Shown here: piece after piece, positions 1 through 5,838 of the stretch
Position numbering within the stretch: the first letter of the stretch is position 1
How the letters are laid out: every line of letters starts with the position of its first letter
Assembly (NCBI GenBank): GCA_024641255.1
Contig: JAHEDL010000084.1
Span: 1-5,967 of the forward strand
Length of the DNA stretch: 5,967 nucleotides
Direction of reading: 5' to 3'
DNA from: Pseudorhodobacter sp.
GTDB lineage: Bacteria; Pseudomonadota; Alphaproteobacteria; Rhodobacterales; Rhodobacteraceae
Translations under genes and position numbers: made by a program
Notes under the pieces: generated by a model
Seen by the model: the letters and a program-made list of their open reading frames with translations, nothing else
Databases searched by the model: none
What the model was told of the DNA's origin: nothing

Positions 1-28
1 GCCGCCTATGCCCCGCAGCCTTTGCAAC

Positions 29-50
29 GGGTGCGTGACCACACGCACCC
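29..50 (-). terminator. Perfect 9-bp hairpin just downstream of tex
   Basis: Positions 29-37 and 42-50 form a perfect GC-rich inverted repeat around a 4-base loop. It begins 9 bases after the tex stop codon in the direction of tex transcription. No T-run follows the stem on the minus strand (the next bases are GTTGCAAAGG), so it is not a canonical intrinsic terminator. It may be a U-poor terminator, a 3'-end-stabilising hairpin left by Rho-dependent termination, or, being symmetric, may serve a convergent transcript from the left. The hairpin is seen directly; its function is inferred. Confidence 0.5.
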
Positions 51-59
51 TGCCCCGGC

Positions 60-2384
60 TTAACGGCTGTTGAACTTGCCCTTCAACGCATCGGCAAAAG
101 CGTTGCCGCCAGCGCTGCTGCTTGGCCCCACCGAACTTGGCCCCGGCTTGCCCTTCGGCGCTGCTGGGCCGCGTTCATGGCTGCGCTCGCGCACCTGCTC
201 ACGCGCCTCGCCGCTGTCTTTCTTCATCGTCAGACCAATGCGCTTGCGCGCCACATCCACCTCGACCACCCGCACCTTCACCACATCGCCCGCCTTCACC
301 ACTTCGTGCGGGTCTTTGACGAATTTGTCGGCAAGCTGCGACACATGCACCAAACCGTCTTGGTGCACGCCAATATCCACAAACGCCCCAAACGCCGCGA
401 CGTTGGTGACCGTGCCTTCCAGCATCATACCGGGCTTCAGGTCTTTGATATCTTCGACGCCATCGGTAAAAGTCGCGGTCTTGAAGCTAGGCCGCGGGTC
501 GCGCGCCGGTTTTTCCAGTTCCGCCAGAATATCCTTCACCGTCGGCAGGCCGAATTTTTCATCCACAAACTGCCGCGGGTCCAGCCCCTTCAGCACCGCA
601 GAATCCGCCATCAAGCTGCGAATATCGCGCCCACAGGCCGCCACGATCTTACGCGCCACATCATAGGCTTCGGGGTGAACACTGGATGCATCCAGCGGTT
701 CCTTGCCGCCGGTGATCCGCAAGAACCCCGCCGCCTGTTCAAACGCCTTCGGCCCCAGACGTGCCACTTTCAGCAACTCACGCCGGGTCTGAAACGGGCC
801 ATTGGCGTCACGGTGGCTGACAATCGCTTCGGCCAGCCCCGCCCCCACACCCGAAACCCGCGCCAATAGCGGAGCCGACGCGGTGTTCAGATCAACGCCA
901 ACCGCGTTCACCGCGTCTTCCACCACCGCCTCCAGGCTGCGGCCCAACCGGTGCTGGTCAACGTCGTGCTGATACTGGCCAACCCCGATTGCCTTGGGTT
1001 CAATCTTGACCAATTCCGCCAACGGGTCCTGCAACCGCCGCGCAATCGACACTGCGCCGCGCAATGACACATCCAGATCGGGAAACTCTTTCGCCGCCAG
1101 TTCCGACGCCGAATACACCGACGCCCCGGCTTCCGACACGATCACCTTCACCGGCTTTTCCGCCCCCGGCAGCACCGCCAACAGATCAGCCACCATCTTT
1201 TCGGTTTCGCGGCTGGCCGTGCCATTGCCGATCGAAATCAGCTTGACGCCATGCTTGGCGATAAGTTGCGCAATCGCCACCTGCGCACCGCGCAGATCGT
1301 TCTTCGGCTGGAACGGATAAACCGTGTCAGTGCCCAGCACCTTGCCGGTGGCATCCACCACTGCAACTTTCACCCCGGTGCGAATCCCCGGATCAAGCCC
1401 CATGGTTGCCTTGCCACCCGCAGGGGCAGCCAACAGCAAATCCTTCAAATTGCGCGCAAATACCGAAATCGCTTCGGCTTCGGCCCGCTCCCGCAGTTCG
1501 CTCATCAAATCCAGCGTCAACGAGGTTTTCAGCTTTACCCGCCACGCCCAGGCCGCAGCCTCGCGCAGCCAGACATCACCCGGCCCCTTGCCCGCCGCGT
1601 TCAGCGCCGCACCGCAGGCGCGTTCGGCGGGGCTTTCGCCCTTCACCGCATCCGGGTCGATTTCCAGATCAATGCTGAGAAAGCCTTCGTTCTGCCCGCG
1701 CAACATCGCCAGAACCCGGTGGCTTGGCGCCGAACTCCACGGTTCTGAATGTGCGAAATAATCGGAAAACTTCGCGCCTTCGGTTTCCTTGCCCGCAACA
1801 CCCTTTGCCGCCAGACGCGCCACCTGCTTCATATGGCCGCGCAACCGGCCCAAAAGGCCCGCATCTTCCGCCAAGCCTTCGGCCACAATATCGCGCACGC
1901 CTTCCAGCGCCGATTTCACATCCGGCACCGCTTCGGTAATAAATGCCTTCGCCAACACCGCCGGGTCTGCCGCATGATCGGCCAGAACCGCTTCGGCCAA
2001 CGGTCCCAAGCCATTCTCGCGCGCAATCATCGCCCGCGTCCGCCGCTTGGGTTTGAACGGCAGGTAAATATCTTCGATTTCCGCCTTCGACACCGCCTTG
2101 CCCAGCGCCAGCGCCAGCGCATCGGTCATCTTGCCCTGCTCGGTGATCGAAGCCAGAATCGCCGCGCGCCGCGTTTCAAACTCGCGCAGATACACCAACC
2201 GCTCGGCCAGATTGCGCAACTGCGTGTCGTCCAGCCCCCCCGTCACCTCTTTGCGATACCGCGCGATGAACGGCACCGTCGACCCTTCATCCAACAGCGT
2301 GATCGCCGAAGCCACCTGCGCCGGTGTCGCGCCAATTTCGCCAGCAATAACAAGGGGAATACGGCGAATGGCGTCGGGGGTCAT
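60..2384 (-). CDS. tex: Tex, RNA-binding transcription accessory protein
   Basis: This encodes a 774-aa Tex protein, a cytoplasmic nucleic-acid-binding factor of the Tex/Spt6 family that associates with the transcription machinery; its exact bacterial role is unsettled. Length is typical for the family. The N-terminal helical region carries [10 protein letters not shown] (about residues 37-46) and [13 protein letters not shown] (106-118), both Tex hallmarks. A YqgF/RuvX-like RNase H fold starts at GLDPGIRTG (about 329-337) and continues through [10 protein letters not shown] (386-395) and a conserved stretch from [10 protein letters not shown] to GQYQHDVDQ (416-477). Helix-hairpin-helix motifs include [10 protein letters not shown] and [13 protein letters not shown] (about 498-522). 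An S1 RNA-binding domain occupies about 650-721, followed by a charged, Ser/Gly/Pro-rich tail. A GTG lies five codons upstream, but the ATG at 2384 is chosen because AAGGAG sits 6 bases before it. It appears monocistronic, lying between a hairpin and the tRNA-His terminator. Confidence 0.97.
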   Translation of the reverse strand: MTPDAIRRIPLVIAGEIGATPAQVASAITLLDEGSTVPFIARYRKEVTGGLDDTQLRNLAERLVYLREFETRRAAILASITEQGKMTDALALALGKAVSKAEIEDIYLPFKPKRRTRAMIARENGLGPLAEAVLADHAADPAVLAKAFITEAVPDVKSALEGVRDIVAEGLAEDAGLLGRLRGHMKQVARLAAKGVAGKETEGAKFSDYFAHSEPWSSAPSHRVLAMLRGQNEGFLSIDLEIDPDAVKGESPAERACGAALNAAGKGPGDVWLREAAAWAWRVKLKTSLTLDLMSELRERAEAEAISVFARNLKDLLLAAPAGGKATMGLDPGIRTGVKVAVVDATGKVLGTDTVYPFQPKNDLRGAQVAIAQLIAKHGVKLISIGNGTASRETEKMVADLLAVLPGAEKPVKVIVSEAGASVYSASELAAKEFPDLDVSLRGAVSIARRLQDPLAELVKIEPKAIGVGQYQHDVDQHRLGRSLEAVVEDAVNAVGVDLNTASAPLLARVSGVGAGLAEAIVSHRDANGPFQTRRELLKVARLGPKAFEQAAGFLRITGGKEPLDASSVHPEAYDVARKIVAACGRDIRSLMADSAVLKGLDPRQFVDEKFGLPTVKDILAELEKPARDPRPSFKTATFTDGVEDIKDLKPGMMLEGTVTNVAAFGAFVDIGVHQDGLVHVSQLADKFVKDPHEVVKAGDVVKVRVVEVDVARKRIGLTMKKDSGEAREQVRERSHERGPAAPKGKPGPSSVGPSSSAGGNAFADALKGKFNSR

Positions 2385-2411
2385 GGCAGGCTCCTTCACA
2401 TGGGAAGGCCG

Positions 2412-2440
2412 ACTTTACCTGCTGCACGCGGCGGGGCCAA
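2412..2440 (-). promoter_or_regulatory. Probable tex promoter
   Basis: On the minus strand TTGGCC (2435-2440) and TAAAGT (2412-2417) are separated by exactly 17 bases. This would start transcription near 2405, about 20 bases before the tex ATG and upstream of its AAGGAG ribosome-binding site. The pair lies after the tRNA-His terminator, where a new promoter is needed. The -35 match is weak (TTG only) and the -10 matches 4 of 6 consensus bases. Inference from sequence only. Confidence 0.4.
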
Positions 2441-2479
2441 GGGGCGCATTTCGCGCCGGCGACATCAGGCCACAAACGC

Positions 2480-2503
2480 AAAAAGCGCCCCGACAGGGCG
2501 CTT
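2480..2503 (-). terminator. Rho-independent terminator of tRNA-His
   Basis: An 8-bp stem, AAGCGCCC (2483-2490) with GGGCGCTT (2496-2503), closes a 5-base loop. On the minus strand the stem runs into five T residues (A2480-A2484 on the plus strand). This is a canonical intrinsic terminator 30 bases past the 3' end of tRNA-His, and it separates the tRNA from tex. Confidence 0.85.
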
Positions 2504-2532
2504 GCGTGCAATATGCTGAGTGCAGGAAGGAA

Positions 2533-2609
2533 TGGTACCGACGCCCCGGCTCGAACGGGGGACCCCTAGATCCACAATCTAGTGCTCTAACCAACTGAGC
2601 TACGTCGGC
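2533..2609 (-). tRNA. tRNA-His (GTG anticodon), CCA encoded
   Basis: A complete 77-base cloverleaf is readable on the minus strand. It has acceptor arm GCCGACG with CGTCGGT, D stem GCTC/GAGC, anticodon stem CTAGA/TCTAG with loop TTGTGGA, variable region GGGTC, T stem CCCCG/CGGGG with loop TTCGAGC, then A73 and an encoded CCA. The anticodon GTG is at 2573-2575 and reads CAC/CAT histidine codons. The base before position 1 is T (A2610 on the plus strand), so the otherwise near-universal extra G-1 of tRNA-His is not encoded. The first pair is a G1-U72 wobble and the discriminator is A rather than C. This pattern is known for a large clade of Alphaproteobacteria whose histidyl-tRNA synthetase has changed accordingly. 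Position 37 is G. The gene stands alone, with its own promoter and terminator. Confidence 0.97.
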
Positions 2610-2620
2610 ACTCATGGGGG

Positions 2621-2649
2621 CATTTACCCCCCACGTCCGGGGATTGCAA
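2621..2649 (-). promoter_or_regulatory. Probable tRNA-His promoter with GC-rich discriminator
   Basis: On the minus strand TTGCAA (2644-2649) and TAAATG (2621-2626) are spaced by 17 bases, placing the start near 2614, only about five bases before the mature tRNA 5' end. The region after the -10 begins with a run of C residues (GCCCCC on the transcript-sense strand, overlapping the last -10 base). Such GC-rich discriminators are typical of stable-RNA promoters under stringent control. The box matches are moderate (4/6 and 3/6); position and spacing add support. Inference. Confidence 0.5.
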
Positions 2650-2714
2650 GAGCAGGATTGCCATTGATTGCCCCTCTTGTTACGCCAAAGTGAAAGATAA
2701 TCAGGAGCCGAGCC

Positions 2715-2942
2715 ATGGGCATCGACAAGCAAAGCGACATCGCCGCAAATATTCAAATCGGGCCAACCGATCAGGGCATGGTGCGAATCTATATCGAGGC
2801 CGATGGCGGCATCGAACTGCCGCTGGATTTCGACGCCGACGAAGCCGAAGAAATTGCCGAAGAACTGATGGCCGCTGCCGAAGCCGCCCGGTCGCTGGCA
2901 GATGGCAACAACCCGCAGAAATCTAAACCGAAAAAGCGCTGA
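2715..2942 (+). CDS. Small DUF6324-like conserved protein
   Basis: This encodes a 75-aa acidic protein. The ATG is preceded by AGGAG at 2703-2707, seven bases away, which fixes the start. The sequence resembles the small family annotated as DUF6324 in Rhodobacterales (assignment from memory of the conserved N-terminus and the ELPLDF-x-x-DEAEEIAEEL block); no function is known to me. It suggests short beta strands (about residues 12-16, 22-29 and 33-39), then an acidic amphipathic helix (about 41-63) and a lysine-rich tail (KSKPKKR). No signal peptide or membrane segment is visible, so it is probably cytosolic. It is divergent from tRNA-His and converges on mmcB, overlapping that gene's 3' end by 20 bp. 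The clear ribosome-binding site supports it as a real gene. Confidence 0.8.
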   Translation: MGIDKQSDIAANIQIGPTDQGMVRIYIEADGGIELPLDFDADEAEEIAEELMAAAEAARSLADGNNPQKSKPKKR

Positions 2943-3381
2943 CCCCCGGGTCACGAAAGGCTTGCAGACGCGTCGCAGCGTGACGGGCAAATTTTTGCAT
3001 CATCACCTTGCGCCGTGCTGCTGGCAGCGGCGTTTCCGGCCCCATCCGCAAAATTTCGGCGTCATAGGCGTCAGCGATGATCAGGCCAGAGCCGTCGGGC
3101 AACAAATCGGTCGGAAACGCGCCATCCACCGCCCAAAAGAATCGGTCGCACCATTCCAGATAGCCTTGCCACTTCTGGTCGGTGACAAAATCGCTGCGGC
3201 TGGACTTACATTCAATCACCCAAATTTCGCCCTTCGGCCCCAAGGCCATCACATCAACGCGCAGGCCGGGGGTGGGCACCAGCTCTTCCACCGTCACGAA
3301 ATCAAACTGGCGCAAAGCACGGCAGACGCCACGCGCAAGGCGCTGGCCGGGCATCGCGGGCAAGGGCAATCCATCTTCCAT
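2923..3381 (-). CDS. mmcB: MmcB family DNA repair protein (PD-(D/E)xK nuclease-like)
   Basis: This 152-aa protein matches the alphaproteobacterial MmcB family, which in Caulobacter is SOS-regulated and contributes to mitomycin C resistance. The core LRVDVMALGPKGEIWVIECKSSRSDF contains a D (residue 43) followed by E-x-K (57 and 59), the arrangement of a PD-(D/E)xK nuclease active site. The downstream KWQGYLEWCDRFFWAV and a long C-terminal helix rich in R and A are also family features. Start choice: a GTG 15 bases upstream (3396) is in frame, but neither start has a ribosome-binding site. The GTG also lies inside the LexA-like box, just upstream of a good -10, whereas the ATG at 3381 falls at the predicted transcription start. 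A leaderless message from 3381 is therefore favoured; an ATG at 3354 is a further alternative. Nuclease activity is inferred from residues only. Confidence 0.9.
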   Translation of the reverse strand: MEDGLPLPAMPGQRLARGVCRALRQFDFVTVEELVPTPGLRVDVMALGPKGEIWVIECKSSRSDFVTDQKWQGYLEWCDRFFWAVDGAFPTDLLPDGSGLIIADAYDAEILRMGPETPLPAARRKVMMQKFARHAATRLQAFRDPGVSAFSV

Positions 3382-3387
3382 CCGCGA

Positions 3388-3416
3388 AATATGCACAAAG
3401 CGTGAACATCACGCAA
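3388..3416 (-). promoter_or_regulatory. mmcB promoter, likely giving a leaderless transcript
   Basis: On the minus strand TTGCGT (3411-3416) and CATATT (3388-3393) are separated by 17 bases. Six bases follow the -10 before A3381 (in transcript sense) of the chosen ATG, so transcription would start at or next to the start codon. The -10 matches 4/6 consensus bases and the -35 matches TTG only. A second minus-strand -10-like hexamer, TATGAT at 3459-3464, lacks a recognisable -35. Inference. Confidence 0.45.
3393..3407 (-). promoter_or_regulatory. LexA-like SOS operator in the mmcB promoter
   Basis: The minus strand reads GTTC, seven bases (ACGCTTT), then GTGC. The alphaproteobacterial LexA box is the direct repeat GTTC-N7-GTTC, so this matches 7 of 8 defined bases with the exact spacing. 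It fills the spacer between the proposed -35 and -10 and touches the -10, where bound repressor would block RNA polymerase. MmcB of Caulobacter is reported to be SOS-regulated, which fits. LexA binding itself is not shown by the sequence. Confidence 0.6.
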
Positions 3417-3586
3417 GCCGTCGCAGCATTGACAGCTTATGGCGGCCCCGCTATCCCCATCATACCGAAAAATGTCTGGCCGGTTGGTTATCCCGGTCCC
3501 CGTGCAAACGGGAGTGTAGCGCGGTTTGCGCGAACCCACGGTGTTTTGACACATGCGCTGCGGCGCAACCTTTCGGGACACGCATA

Positions 3587-3817
3587 ATGACACATTCCAC
3601 CAGAACCGTCTTGCTGGCGCAGGTTTTCATTTCGGCCATGATGGCCACCTTGATGACCGGCGTGTTCGGCATGCTTAATCTTGGCCCAACCCCTGCGTTC
3701 TTGGCGCATTGGGGCGGCAACATCCTGACCGCTTGGCCGATTGCCTTCGTGTTTTCCTTGGGTGTCGGGCCGATTGCCTTCAAGCTGGCCCACCAAATCA
3801 ACCGCCTGCTGCCCTAA
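3587..3817 (+). CDS. DUF2798 family small membrane protein
   Basis: This encodes a 76-aa protein with two hydrophobic helices, about residues 8-30 and 45-66, and a short basic C-terminal end. The spacing, the NLG-P-x-FL turn between the helices and the AWPIAF motif (49-54) match the DUF2798 family of small two-helix inner-membrane proteins, whose function is unknown. The ATG at 3587 has only a weak purine stretch upstream (GGGACACG), but the protein from here has normal family length. The open frame extends far upstream only because it lies opposite mmcB. A TTGACA at 3429-3434 with TATCCC 17 bases later (3452-3457) could be a distant promoter, but this is weak. The gene is divergent from mmcB and ends 38 bases before the 6S RNA. 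Confidence 0.8.
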   Translation: MTHSTRTVLLAQVFISAMMATLMTGVFGMLNLGPTPAFLAHWGGNILTAWPIAFVFSLGVGPIAFKLAHQINRLLP

Positions 3818-3820
3818 GCC

Positions 3821-3849
3821 TTGCGGGGCAGTCGCATCGCGCCTACATT
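3821..3849 (+). promoter_or_regulatory. Probable 6S RNA promoter
   Basis: TTGCGG (3821-3826) and TACATT (3844-3849) are separated by 17 bases, and the predicted start at about 3855-3857 coincides with the first base of the closing stem of the 6S RNA. The -10 matches 4/6 consensus bases; the -35 matches TTG only. The promoter begins four bases after the DUF2798 stop codon. Inference from position and spacing. Confidence 0.5.
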
Positions 3850-3855
3850 GGTCCT

Positions 3856-4019
3856 TGGCGGGTTCTGCTCTTCTCGTGCGAGGCACCTTTTCCAGTGGCC
3901 GATAAGCAAACGCACGGGGGCTGGCTCTGGCAAGATCCTGGTCTTGTTACCTGGCGCCCACCTGAGACCTCTGGCTCTCGGGAAAAACCTGTTCTCCACG
4001 GCCGCTGCGGGCCCGCCAC
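3856..4019 (+). ncRNA. ssrS: 6S RNA
   Basis: About 164 bases fold as one long nested rod typical of 6S RNA, the regulator that mimics an open promoter and sequesters the housekeeping RNA polymerase holoenzyme. Pairings I can trace are 3856-3862 with 4012-4018 (7-bp closing stem), 3875-3878 with 3997-4000, 3881-3883 with 3988-3990, 3888-3893 with 3981-3986, 3918-3921 with 3956-3959, and a terminal hairpin 3931-3935 with 3942-3946. A large central bubble remains (3894-3917 opposite 3960-3980) and contains GCCGAT (3898-3903), also present at the pRNA start site of E. coli 6S RNA. Context supports the call: in Rhodobacter sphaeroides ssrS is reported to lie immediately beside sspA on the opposite strand, as here. 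No intrinsic terminator is visible at the 3' end, so the ends are approximate by a few bases. No covariance search was possible. Confidence 0.87.
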
Positions 4020-4322
4020 CTAGTCCTTCGCAGAGATTTTGACCGGCATCATCCGCCGCGATACATCGGGGGCCCGTGTGCCCCCCTTGGGGCCTTCGGG
4101 GTCCTCGGCCAATCGCATCACCGCGATGCCAAACTGCACCCCGGCAAATACCACACCGTTCATCACGATCATCATGATCGCCGCCACCAGGCCCATGCTT
4201 GATTCGAAAATCAGGTGGCGCAGCCCGGCCACATCCATCGCCAGCAGCATTCCCAAGAACAACACCGACAGCCCAAAGCCTATGGCGACGTTGACGATGT
4301 AAAGCCGGATCAGTTTGGGCAT
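4020..4322 (-). CDS. sspA: SspA-like putative salt-stress-induced membrane protein
   Basis: This encodes a 100-aa inner-membrane protein with two hydrophobic helices (about residues 7-29 and 43-68) and a charged C-terminal tail of about 30 residues, probably cytoplasmic. The start is firm: AGGAGG lies five bases before the ATG. I did not recognise a named domain; the identification rests on its position tail-to-tail with 6S RNA, matching the R. sphaeroides gene called sspA for a putative salt-stress-induced membrane protein. That gene is unrelated to stringent starvation protein A. In R. sphaeroides, sspA expression under salt is reported to rise when ssrS is deleted. Its stop codon begins one or two bases from the 6S 3' end. 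The META-domain gene lies 70 bases upstream on the same strand, so co-transcription is possible, though sspA may have its own promoter. Confidence 0.75.
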   Translation of the reverse strand: MPKLIRLYIVNVAIGFGLSVLFLGMLLAMDVAGLRHLIFESSMGLVAAIMMIVMNGVVFAGVQFGIAVMRLAEDPEGPKGGTRAPDVSRRMMPVKISAKD

Positions 4323-4392
4323 GGCGACCTCCTATTTCACCAAACCTAGCACAGATTGGCGCAACCGACATGCAGTGTAATGCCGCAGCCGA

Positions 4393-4794
4393 TCAGGGTG
4401 CGGTCTTGGCGAACACCAGATCGTGGCCATTGCCGCTTAACCGCAACTGGCCATCCTGTTGCACCGCCGTGTCAACGCCGTGCAGCGCCTGAAAGAAATC
4501 CTGTTCCGCCATCATATCCGGGCAGGCCATTTTGGTTGACCCAAGCGCGCTAAGTTTGAAACTGTCGCCGTCCTGCACCAGATCGGCGAAATAGCGGTTA
4601 CACGGCGCAATCCCCGTCACCCGCCCCGGCGCATCAAGGTTCAACGTCGCCTGATAGCCGGGCGCAACGCCATCCATCAGCACCAAAACCCAATCCTTGG
4701 TCGCAAGATCAACCGGCGCGCCGGTTTCATCGGCAGAGGCAACCGCCGCACCAAACAGCAGGGTAAAGCTGGCAAGAAAAACAGATTTCATCAT
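4393..4794 (-). CDS. Exported META domain (HslJ-like) protein
   Basis: This encodes a 133-aa secreted or periplasmic protein. A signal peptide is clear: MMKS, a hydrophobic stretch (about residues 5-19) and a likely cleavage site ASA/DE after residue 21. The mature part is a single META domain as in the heat-shock protein HslJ. It has a W-x-L strand (WVLVLM), the CNRYFADL motif with C65, T-x-MACP with C91, the helix AEQDFFQAL and a final strand motif LVFAKT. C65 and C91 could form a disulfide in the periplasm. META proteins are linked to stress or novobiocin resistance in some bacteria, but their biochemical role is not established. A TTG precedes the ATG by one codon; the ATG at 4794 is chosen because AGGGAG sits six bases upstream. 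The gene follows nusB on the same strand after an 82-base gap. Confidence 0.87.
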   Translation of the reverse strand: MMKSVFLASFTLLFGAAVASADETGAPVDLATKDWVLVLMDGVAPGYQATLNLDAPGRVTGIAPCNRYFADLVQDGDSFKLSALGSTKMACPDMMAEQDFFQALHGVDTAVQQDGQLRLSGNGHDLVFAKTAP

Positions 4795-4876
4795 CAACGG
4801 CTCCCTTAAGGATTACCAGTATGACGCGCCCCACGGCTCAAGTCTTGGCCGCAGGCCGAAAAATCTGCGCTGCGGC

Positions 4877-5338
4877 TTAAAACGCCGCAGGCTTGGCTTC
4901 GCGCGCCATATGATCCAGCACGGCGTTGACGAATTTCGATTCCTTGCCTTCCGGAAAGAACGCCTTCGCCACGTCGACATATTCGTTGATCGCCACTTTC
5001 GGCGGCGTGATCATCTGCGTCAATTCGGCCCCAGCCGCCCGAAACAGCGCCCGGATCACCGGATCAATCCGGTCAATCGGCCATTTCGCCACCAGCGCGC
5101 GGTCGGTCATCTGGTCAATCAATGCCTGAAAGTTCACCGCATGGTCCACCACAGCGCGGAAATGGTCGACATCGCCTTCGACCATCTCTTCGCCATCATA
5201 CACCGCACCGAAGCGATGCGTTTCAAACTCGCGCCGGATCGCTTCTACGGTTTGGCCAGAGGCCTCCATCTGAAACAGCGCCTGCACGGCATAAAGCCGC
5301 GCGGCCGATTTCATCTGCTTCTTGTCAGGCTTAGTCAT
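4877..5338 (-). CDS. nusB: NusB, transcription antitermination factor
   Basis: This encodes a 153-aa NusB, the all-helical protein that with NusE (S10) binds boxA RNA and assembles antitermination complexes, notably on rRNA operons. The N-terminal KKQMKSAARLYAVQALFQME (about residues 6-25) is the basic helix used in RNA binding. The C-terminal block PPKVAINEYVDVAKAF (112-127) followed by SKFVNAVLDHM (134-144) is the family signature. The start is the ATG at 5338, which overlaps the ribH stop as ATGA. An in-frame upstream ATG at 5374 would add 12 residues encoded inside ribH and is not needed. No strong ribosome-binding site is present, so translation is probably coupled to ribH. The ribH-nusB order is common in bacteria. 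Confidence 0.97.
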   Translation of the reverse strand: MTKPDKKQMKSAARLYAVQALFQMEASGQTVEAIRREFETHRFGAVYDGEEMVEGDVDHFRAVVDHAVNFQALIDQMTDRALVAKWPIDRIDPVIRALFRAAGAELTQMITPPKVAINEYVDVAKAFFPEGKESKFVNAVLDHMAREAKPAAF

Positions 5339-5835
5339 GGACGAAAACCGATCCCCTTGGTGTCGGAGGCCCATTTGCGCGACAATGCGATCAAGTGCAA
5401 GGCCGCAGCAGCAGCGCCACCGCCTTTGTTTTGTCCCGCAGGGTCGGCCCGCACCTCGGCTTGCGCCCGGTTTTCCACCGTCAGAATGCCGTTGCCCACG
5501 GCCGCACCCTGCAAGCCCAGCATCGAAAGCGCGCGGCTGGAATCGTTGCAGACCGTGTCGTAATGCGTGGTTTCGCCGCGAATAACGCAGCCCAGCGCAA
5601 CATAGCCGTCAAAATTCGCCATCCGTTCGGCCAGCGCAATCGCGCTTGGTACTTCCAGCGCACCGGGCACTTCGACCAGCTCCACCGTGGCCCCGCATGC
5701 CGCCGCAACCGCGCGCGCGCCCGCCACCAGATTATCGGCGATGTCTTTGTAATACGGTGCCACCACGATCAACAGGCTGACAGGCTTGTCAAATTTCGGC
5801 AGCGGCAAGGTGTGGTGGTTTTCATTCGCAGCCAT
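5335..5835 (-). CDS. ribH: RibH, 6,7-dimethyl-8-ribityllumazine synthase
   Basis: This encodes a 166-aa lumazine synthase, which condenses 5-amino-6-ribitylamino-uracil with 3,4-dihydroxy-2-butanone 4-phosphate in the penultimate step of riboflavin synthesis. Visible hallmarks are LLIVVAPYYKDIADNLVAGA (21-40, usual form V-x-x-x-FN/Y-x-x-I), VPGALEVPSAIALA (56-69), GCVIRGETTHYD (82-93) with the catalytic-type His91, and NGILTVENRAQAEVRA with Arg129 in the phosphate-binding position. The C-terminal NKGGGAAAAAL helix also fits. The ATG at 5835 is preceded by GGAG six bases upstream, located in the last codons of the upstream rib gene; only three bases separate the two genes. It overlaps nusB by four bases at its 3' end. 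Confidence 0.98.
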   Translation of the reverse strand: MAANENHHTLPLPKFDKPVSLLIVVAPYYKDIADNLVAGARAVAAACGATVELVEVPGALEVPSAIALAERMANFDGYVALGCVIRGETTHYDTVCNDSSRALSMLGLQGAAVGNGILTVENRAQAEVRADPAGQNKGGGAAAAALHLIALSRKWASDTKGIGFRP

Positions 5836-5838
5836 TTT

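Noticed and set aside
1..63. Open plus-strand frame from position 1 ending in TAA at 61-63, possibly the 3' end of a convergent gene.
   Set aside because: Only 20 codons are visible, the sequence is Pro/Ala-rich and not recognisable, and it contains the perfect hairpin; there is too little to call a gene.
1749..2519. Long plus-strand open frames opposite tex.
   Set aside because: Arg/His/Pro-rich translations typical of antisense frames in GC-rich coding DNA; no ribosome-binding sites or family motifs, while tex on the other strand is unambiguous.
2643..2671. Three copies of ATTGC upstream of the DUF6324-like gene.
   Set aside because: Spacing is irregular (14 and 10 bases) and the unit too short to be an operator; one copy belongs to the tRNA-His -35 region.
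2940..2953. Short inverted repeat TGACC-CCCG-GGTCA at the DUF6324-like stop codon as a terminator.
   Set aside because: Only five pairs, no T-run, and it lies inside mmcB coding sequence; likely chance in GC-rich DNA.
2415..2990. 191-codon minus-strand open frame.
   Set aside because: It runs straight through the tRNA-His gene, its terminator and the DUF6324-like gene, so it is a chance frame.
3554..3567. Hairpin TGCGC-TGCG-GCGCA just before the DUF2798 gene as a regulatory element.
   Set aside because: Five-pair stems of G and C are expected by chance here, and it does not cover the start codon or a clear ribosome-binding site.
3814..4371. Minus-strand 185-codon open frame across the 6S region, and plus-strand frames across 3709-4042.
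   Set aside because: They overlap the 6S RNA and sspA, show no conserved protein motif, and lack start signals; the RNA fold explains the interval better.
4697..5563. 288-codon plus-strand open frame opposite nusB and ribH.
   Set aside because: Antisense of two strongly conserved genes; the translation is Arg/His-rich with no recognisable domain.
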